Positions 51,657-60,600 of a DNA stretch of 64,000 bases are shown here, in pieces. The translations under genes and the position numbers were made by a program. The notes beneath the pieces are model-generated. The model worked only from the letters and a program-made list of their open reading frames with translations, did no database searches and had not been told where the DNA came from. Origin of the DNA: Arbacia lixula. Taxonomy: Eukaryota > Echinodermata > Echinoidea > Arbacioida > Arbaciidae. The stretch covers positions 1,136,983 to 1,200,982 of the forward strand of contig OZ022596.1 of NCBI GenBank assembly GCA_963669155.1. The letters run 5' to 3'. The stretch's first letter is position 1, and each line of letters opens with the position of its first letter.

Positions 51657-54600
51657 AGATAGAAAAATGAGAAAGACAGTGAGGCCGGAATAGCATATTA
51701 GAACAATCGGGTTCACAAAGAAAGATTGTCATGACATAGGAATGGAATGGCATGCACAAAAGTATGCAACCTATTCTGAAAAGAATCCAGAGAGCCAGGA
51801 AACGGTCCAAATGAATACCCCATCCACCTCATCGTGGAATAAGAAAGACAAAAAATGTACAGGGAGAGAGGGAGAGAGAAACATGAGAACAAGAGGGAGA
51901 GATAAGGGAGGAGGTGCGGGGACCGGGAGAGGGGGGAGAAAATATGAGAAGAAGGAGAAGAAGAAGAAGAAGAAGTAGAAGAAGAAGAAGAAGAAGAAGA
52001 AGAAGAAGAAGAAGAAGAAGAAGAAGAAGAAGGAGAAGAAGAAGAAGAAGAAGAAGAAGAAGAAGAAGAAGAAGAAGAAGAGAGTCGTAAGGAGAAAGCA
52101 AAACGTGTAGAGAGAAAACAAATTGCATAAGACGTGAGCGAGGAGGGATCTATAGATACGAAGGCAGAAAAACAAATGATGGAGGGGGGAGGGTAAAAAA
52201 AAAAATGAAAGACAGATGGAAGAGAGAGATGTAGGATGTACATGTACATAGGGCATACATACGTATACATTAAAGGTAAGACAAGAAATGGAAATGGGGA
52301 GAGAGAGAGAGGGGGGGGGATATATGATAAAGAAAGGAAGAGAGGGGGTGGTGGAGAGAGAGGGAGAGAGAGAGAGAGATAGAGAAACAATATCACTCTG
52401 TACACTAACATTGTAAGAAAAGATAACATATAGAGAGAGAAAATGAAAAACGAACGAAATAAAGAAAGAAAGAAGAAAACGAAAGAAACAAAGATAGCTA
52501 GGGGGAGAGAGGGGCATAAAGACAGCTAAAAATGCAAAGTGAGAGTAAGGGATGAGGAGGGAGTAAAAGAGAAAAAGAGGCAGAGGGGGGGGGGGTATCA
52601 AATAGAATGAAGGAGAGAGAATCACAGGCTTGTAGGGCGCTACTGCCACCAGGGAACCCCCCCCCCCCCCAGCCTCCCCTCCCCCCTTCCCCCCTAAAAG
52701 GACATACTTTATCGAAACAAATCGAAAAAAAAATGTCTACCTAAAATGTTAATATTTTAGGGTGAATTTTTTTTTTTTGATCACTGTTTGATTGGGTCAA
52801 AATCAAACTTTCTTTATATTTAGGTGGTCGAAATCACACTTCGATCATCCATTCATTTGAGGGTACGAACACTTGTAGTCTCGTATGCTTGTACAGTATT
52901 TGTTGGCATGATATGATGGGGTTCTTGTTCGTGCGTAAGTATGTTGTGAACATAGAGTTAAATACGTGTTTAGGTTTATATAACTCTATGGTTGTGAAGC
53001 GTACATGTACGTCGTGATGAGAGCGTGCAAGATAAAGAGAGAGGAAGTGAGAGACGAAGAGAGATAGGAAGAGAACAAAATACGTTTAGGAGGAAAAAGG
53101 GGGGAAAGAAGTAGGAAGAGAAAGGCAGAGAGAGATACAGTATGAAGAGGAAACTGTAGTGTGGGATGAAGCGAAATACATGTACATGGTGTATCAACGA
53201 AGCTATTGTTTAGTGTTTGAAAATTTGATGGAAAGAGTCCAATTTTTGTTTTCAAGTTCTTTCAGAATTCAAGCATTCATTTCAAATATTAATATTTTAC
53301 ACCCCACTAAACACCACCATCTCCCATTTGCTCCCCTACTTTAATTTTCCTGTATTGGTATTTCTCACACACCCTGTCATTTCAAGATCATTTTACCCCC
53401 CCCCCCCTTTCTTTTCTCACTCTCCTGTCCTTCTCTCTCCACCTCTCGCATTTTTTCTTTAGTCAATAATCTTATTTCTTTCATAAAGCCTGGGTTGATT
53501 ACAATCTGGGAGGGCTTTGGCTACTAAACACTGAAGCAATATGATAAATATTGTAGAAATTATTAATGTGGTAATCATCATCATGTGCCGTCTCCGCGGT
53601 GAAGGTTGGCTGTAATACTGCCCTACTCTGACAAAAGGAAGCAAGTGTCAAATCACTGAAATCCGGGTTATTGGTGTTCTCATATTGTACCCAGCATTCC
53701 CAACATATTCAACCTACCATGGTGTGGTGTTGCCCCGATGCTAATGCAAGTGACAGACACATTTTGCTCATTTACAAGAAAAGTCTCCTTTGTTAGTTGT
53801 TTCCATTTGTCAGAGTACGGCAGAATAGTCCTCCGGGCTTTTCAGTCTTGTGCTTTCCCAGCGAGTTCTCCGGACTTTTTGATGTCTGTCAAATTCTTTA
53901 TGTTGGTTAACCAGTTCATTGGTGGTCTTCCCCTGCCTTTCTACCCTCTTCAAGTCGCCCCTTCAACAGCTTCCTTCGGATCTTCTTCCTTAACATGCGG
54001 CCACAATAGACACATTTTCTCATACAGTTGTACATATCCATGTTTGGATTCATGATTGATTTTCGATCTTTCCAGGATTTTTCAATGTCTTACTTTAGGC
54101 AAACATTTCGAATGCACAACCTGTCTGATGCTCATCTAGGAAATTGTCCAGGGGGCATTTCATCAAAGGACTTGTCGGATATTTTATCCGACAAGTTTGC
54201 TCTCGGCCAATAAGATGCAAGCATTTCAGTAGCTTATAACAGCTTGTCGGATAAAACGTCCGACAAGTCCTTTAATGAAATGCCCCCAAGGTATCACACT
54301 TGAGTATGACACTTGAGTATATGACACATCTTGAAGGGATAGTTCACCCTAACGATAAATTGGATTTAATACTAGCAGGAACATGGAAGAAACATAGAAG
54401 TGAAAGTATTCATGATTCTATAAATTGCTCTTTGTCTGATGCCATGGTAAAAGAATGCATATTTTTGGAGAAAATGCACATGTTCGAAAAAAATATTCAC
54501 AACATATGGGAGAGCACCTCACATGTGACGTCACAAAATAAAAACTTTAAAAGATGATAACTTTCTTATCCTTTGACGGATGTTTATCAAACCTTCACTG

Positions 54601-57600
54601 ATATGTTTCTGTTAAATGCCTGCCTTTTTTTGGAACAAACTTAATTTCAGGGTGAACTATCCCTTTAATCTTGCTGGCACATTAATAATTGTGTTGGTCA
54701 GAACATGAGTAATATTCTTGAAAGTGGTACTTGCAATATCTATGCTCCTGTGGATGTCAGCGTCACACTTTCCATGTGCCTTTACTAAATCTTTTCCGTT
54801 AATGTCTTCTTGATAGCTTGTGGTCCTGTAGATTCCTTGGTTCCTTTCATCTTCATGCCACACCCTTTTCCTGACATTTCTGTATCTCGTTCAGGATGTT
54901 TCGGAGATCTGTCTTAGAGTATGCAAGGATAAAAGTATCATCTTCATAATTATGCGGTTGTTGTAAAGGGAGCCATCAGCTTGATTCCTTTGTCAGTTTT
55001 CAAGTTCCTAAATGTACATTCTGTATAGATGTGACATGGTGATAACACACAGCCTTGGCTGACACCTCTTTTGATCTCAATTTCAGGTCAATTTTAAAAT
55101 TGGTAAAAATAAAAATGCTATAATATCATCTTTCTTTCAATCTGAGTCTTCCTTTCATACAAGTCGTTTCACTAGGAAAATGTATATCTCCTTTTCTTTA
55201 ACTGAATATTTAACGTGATTAAAACATATTTTATTTCTGAATCTGAGTCTGCATTTTATTCATTCCTTTTTGTTATTTATTTCGATCCTCCTCAGGGTCT
55301 TTGCACCATGATATATTTCTTTGTTGTGACCGGCTCATTTGCTTCACGAAACTTCCAGTACAACCACATAAAAAGAAATATGTTACTCAACATCTATACT
55401 TTCATGTTTTTAGTATCTCATGGTGAAATATCACTTAGGATTAAAAGGATACTTTTCTTTTCTATATCCATGCAGACTTCGAAACCACGACCGACACCAC
55501 AACGCCATGGCTGCGGCTCATCCAAGTCTGATTCGCACGTGGGTAACCACGCCCGTAAGAGACAGCACAAAAGAATGCGTACGAAATCATCGACTCATCT
55601 TTCTCCCAGGAAGCACCACGATAGAGAGATGAAACGACCTGCGACAAATAGAGATGCCGAGAAGAAGCGACGTTCCCCTCAGAAGTGTGAAGACAAATAT
55701 TGGCGACAAGAAAGGCACGACAAAGAGAGGGAAGGTCGCGCTGATCAAGATTCGTCCTGGAGAAAAAGATCATCGCATATGAATGAAGAGGTCTCGTCAA
55801 CCAGAGAACCCCACGACACGTCATCACAGAAAGTCATCACAGATGCCACTGGAAGTGCAGATATCCAGGTGAAGGCTAAAGCAGATAGAAAGAACACTGG
55901 TATGAGATACGTCGCTCAATTATTGTCCGAATTAGATGATGTGGATGTCGCTAAAAATTCACAATGTCTCGATGTTGAAAAAGCTGTGGATCGGCTCGGA
56001 GAGGACTACGATTTTGCATCGGATATCTTCAGAGATGTCAAGTTGAAGGTCTGCAATGCTGTCAGAGCCAGAAACTCGGGTTCGGTCACCAAATCTGATC
56101 CCAAGAAAGCCAAAGAAAAACGTGTTCGGCAATGGCTGAAGCTGTCCGAAGAACGGAGGAGGAAAGAGTACGTTGGATATGAGGCGCCCTACGTCCATAA
56201 GCTGTATTCCTTTGGCATGGACAACAAAGGAAAGAAGGAACCGTTGAGAACATCAATAAATAAGAAGGCAGAGGATAGGATTTTCAGAAAGAGGGAGGTC
56301 TACATGACGCATTTGGAAGAGCAACGAAAACGTGACAATCAAGACAAGAGAAATAGGTCTGACAAAATCTCAAATGGTGTCACCCTTGGTACTTGTAATA
56401 ATACTAGTGAAGACTCCCACACCCCAAGGAATAGCACCCCGATTCCGCATGAGCAGCTAGTTCAGGAAACAGCAGAGATGGAATATGGTGATAAAGAAGA
56501 AATGGACGTTGTTACTGCTCAGGGATCTAGTTCTATCGGACATACCAGTTCTATGTCTGCCGGGAATTCAGAAGCTGAAGGATTAGTTGAAAATTCAAGT
56601 GAAGGTGATGATCCAATAGAAGCCGATGCAGCTATCAATGAACAGACAAAAGATCAAGGCCAAGAACAAACATGTGATGGAACTATGGACAATATCCCGT
56701 TAGAACAGAAGAGCATCGAAACTGAAATGGCCGTCGATGTAAACGCAAATAACCACAAGACTTGTGAAGCATCCGATGGTAGCACGTCAATAAATTGCGC
56801 ACAATCAGTGGAACCGGGGGTGACTTTTCCTTCCTTAAATACGAACAGAACATGCTCTTCAAGGGAAGAAAACGAGGGTGCCTGCTGTAGTATTGAGACT
56901 TACACATCAGATGCCTCATCAGAATACACAACGTCCAAAGAGGGAGGCAAACATCTTGGTGAAGTCACTAACAAGGCCCGTGAATCGCTTCCAGCTGGAC
57001 CTGAGATCATTCCACAAGCAGTGACAGGTGACAGTCAGGTCAAAGCACAAGACGGGAATAATGTCGGTAGGCACACTGGACTTCCACGGGTGATGGTCAA
57101 CTCTCTACCTCCTGAAAGTGGGAAGGTGGTTCCTGCAAACAAACATACCAACGTCATTCGTATACCGCGTGAAGACTCTGGGAGTGATACTGCTAGCAAC
57201 ACATGCACTTGCAAGATTATGAAAGTAGAAAGTGTCGTTAGTTCCTTGTCTGGTGCAGGTGGGACGACTTCAAATGCAAAGGATAAAACCATCAAAGGAA
57301 GCAGTATCACTGCTGTCAAAGAATGCGGAGATCTGAAATCGACACACGCTAAGGCACCAGAGAGACCTGTGATAGCCATACAGGCACAGTCTAAAGTTAA
57401 AGCTCTCGTGAAGATCCTACCAGCCAGTACAGCGCTCAAGCAGCCTTCTTCATCTGTTGTGATTACAAGAACCATACCACATTTGGTCACAGTGCCTGCT
57501 CCACAACCAACTTCCTGCAAAGTGCAGCACCAAGTTCCAGCACCGATCATGCATGTTGCTGGTGTGCCGAAGCACGGAGGTCCAACGACCCAAGTTCTTC

Positions 57601-60600
57601 CCATTCAAACATCTGCTCAATCCACATTATTTGTGGAATCGACACAGCTTCCTATGTCAACCAATACACGGATGCCAATTGTTAATACACAGGTTGGGGG
57701 TATTTCGGCAACAGGGCCAAACCTCTTTCTCCATAGGCTGCCTGGAAGTATCATTAGACATTCTGCGCCTGTACAACTTCAGCAAAATGGAAGATCAGTC
57801 ACAACATATGGACTTGGATCGGCACCATTGACAGATCCTCCGTGCATCGCAGTTCCTGGAAATACGCTGGGCTTAGAGAGTCAGCTGCCTTCTAGCAGGG
57901 CGCAAATATCAGAGATGCCTGGGACTACGAACACCACATCAGTAGTGTTTCAAACTCAAACTCTTCCAATGATCAGAGAATCCCGCAAAACCAACCATCA
58001 AGAGTTGCTCCAAATGCCTGGTGAGCAGACAAAAGCCGTACGAAATCCAGTACCAGCCGCCTCAAGCACGCAAGCTTTGATGGGATATGTTAACGTTCCC
58101 ATTATCACGGATGATAAAGGTCGTATGGTTGTCCTCCTTCCAAATGATCAGAACATATTAGCTTCACTTCAACTTCCCCGTGGAAACCATGCAGCTGCAA
58201 GCCAAGCAAATTCTCCAAAATGCTCAGGACCGGTTCCCAGCCAACCACATAAGTTACCGTGTCCAGTGTCAGCAGAGAGTATGGAGGATGTTGCATCACC
58301 TTCGAACGCTACGACTTTAAAGAATGTCGATCGTGTTCCAGCAAAGCCTAACAACACGATGGTTCATAATATGCCCGAACCCTCAGCAGACATAAACATG
58401 TCACAGGGAAGTGAGCCTTCGAAGTTACCAGGATATGTCCAAAAGAGAAAAGACTCTGTGGAGAGCAATTTGGTTGGAGGAGCTGACAATAATGATATGA
58501 AGGTAGCAAGTACACATGGCAAAGAAGAGGAGACATGCAGTGAGGAGGTCCATGAATTACGAACACGCCAGAAGGCCATCATCAAGAAGCTGAAAGAGCT
58601 TAGAAGTGTGAGAGTCCTCATCGCCAAACACGGAAGGATGGATGAGGAGGAATGTGTCAACATGGTTGAACGTCTAAAACAAGTCGAGAATTTGTTCTTC
58701 AGACGTTTAGTAATAAGCTCTGCAGAGTTACTAGAACGGCAGGAAATGCTGCCCCAGGATGGGATGCCCCTTCAGGATGAAATTCTGGAGAGCATGAAGA
58801 CCTTACCTCGTCACCAAGTCAAGGCAGCAGCGGTGTCCAAAGATGGATCTCCTGCCAGAAAGTGCCCAACTGATCTGGAAAAAGGGAAGAAGTCAGATGT
58901 CATGATGGACCAACTGCTCGACACTGCTAACCTTCTCAAAAAGTGTATCACGGCAATGGCGAAGAAAAAGCATCCAAAGGAATCACCCCAATCTTGTGTC
59001 GAGGTCAGTGAGAAGAAAAAACAACCGATCAACCCTGACGAGAAGTCCCAAGAAGCAAACCGTGCATTTCTAGCCAAAAAGCATACGGAGTGTGCAAGTT
59101 CGCTTGCAGAAAATGGGCCGGATAATTTCTCGAGTATCGGATCTCCATTAGTCCATCATTTCCAGCCGATGGCTACGCCTGAAGCAAGTGACTCGGACAA
59201 AATTGTTCTCCGTTTGCAAAGGGTGCGGTGTAAGGACAATCCTCAGGTAACATCGCGCGGTGTTGGTGGAGGCACTCTGTTGTCCTCTGAGCCAGATGGT
59301 ACTTCAAAGTGTCTCGAAGACTCAACATCGTCTAAACTGACTGAGAGCAAAGGAATATCTGAGTGTCAAGTAGATGGTGCTTCTCTTGGTCAGATAAATG
59401 TGGAGATTCGACCTAAAAGCAGTGAGCAGACTGGTTCAAGTAGTCCGAAAAATAATACATCGTCTGACGGTTCAAGGGAAATGGTAAAAGATTCTCTACG
59501 GGTTGGTCGTAGTGAGATAGATGTAACAGATACGACTAGCCAGAGCTCTGAAAGTCGCATAGCATCCGACGATACTTCAAGCAGTGCTCCAACGAACAAG
59601 TGTGGAAATTCGAAGAATGCACTTTTCACCGGACCTACTAAAGAAATGGTTGCCGCAGAAGAAAAGCGCGAGAGAGAAATGGTAAAGAAGGCTTGGAATC
59701 GGGCATTTCCTTGTTCCTCTGTAGCAACAACTAGAGCTGAGCCGGCCCAGGTGGATTCATACTCATACCAAACACAAACAGTATCTTCCAAAGAGGACAA
59801 CTCGCAAAAGGTATCCAAGCAGGCAAAACCTAAGCAAGTGAAGCACATCTACGGAAATCCTGTCATTAGAAGAAATCTCGCAAGTATTGGTAACATCAAT
59901 GTTACAAAGCAAGTTGGAGGAACAAACGAGTCCCGCTTTCAGTGGCTAGTGCGGCAACTGCAGAAGAAAAGAACAGGAGATGTGACACCTAAACCAAGAA
60001 GCGAGATGAGATCTGTGTCCTCAACTGAACTGAGTCGTGGTGAGTTCTCTGCACATGAAGAACCGAGAGAATACATATCCCTGACATCACGAGGAGTTCA
60101 GACTGAAGATGATCTCGAGAATGCCCCAGATAATGTCAAGAAATCTAAAGATCTTAAAGCAATCGGAAAGTCATCACAGGCGGCAAAACGATGTTCCGTT
60201 GCAGCAAGAAATGGGGAAACCGGGTCTGAAGGCAATGATATGAGACCCAAAGGGAATAAAAAGCGTGATCGAGACTCTACAGGGAGTGGGGGAAAACCTA
60301 CTGAGAAGCAACCAAGAGTAGTCTCCCCCATGTCCTACACTTCAGACTATACTCCAGAATGTGGATGGGAACCAAATGGTGACATGGAGGATCTTATATC
60401 GCTGCGAGAAGAGGTTCTGTCACGCGCTTCCAGTTCCAGTGATGACACTCTCGTGTACAACGGTAACTTGATTTCAGTGGAAGAAACGACACGGGTGTTA
60501 AAATCGTCAAACACAAGCAAGAAAAGAGTAAAGAGTGCTGGAACTATGACCATCCGTGATAATAAGAAAATTGCCAGCAAATCCCAGAAAGAAAATGAAT

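Larger units (their letters stand above)
53820..55095 (-). mobile_element. RTE-like LINE relic (reverse transcriptase and C-terminus)
   Basis: On the minus strand, 55090-55030 encodes [16 protein letters not shown], the RT palm motif RGVxQGCxLSP. After it [12 protein letters not shown] stands where the catalytic YADD box should be (a degenerate copy, A/Y/D lost). The stretch 54863-54660 encodes [20 protein letters not shown] and [10 protein letters not shown], like the post-RT 'GxxDxEIxxRI..A..AF..L' region of RTE/craTA LINEs. The stretch 54010-53830 gives a basic GRP.. ..NWLTNIK terminal motif. Several stops and frameshifts and two inserted MITEs (54334-54667, 54151-54287) show it is dead. 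Confidence 0.75.

Noticed and set aside
48840-51665. CRISPR-like or satellite array in GA repeats
   Set aside because: Units are simple GA microsatellite with irregular higher-order repeats; no spacers, and eukaryotic context.
51508-52649. Ser/Leu/Phe-rich frames up to 292 codons on the minus strand
   Set aside because: Translations of GA and GAA repeats and low-complexity purine DNA.
55215-55475. Upstream extension of the gene C long frame
   Set aside because: No ATG start with good context; a strong acceptor at 55475 and the phase match to 46407 fit an intron end better.
57035-57604. 189-codon minus-strand frame opposite gene C
   Set aside because: Antisense shadow of the gene C terminal exon; no splice or domain support.
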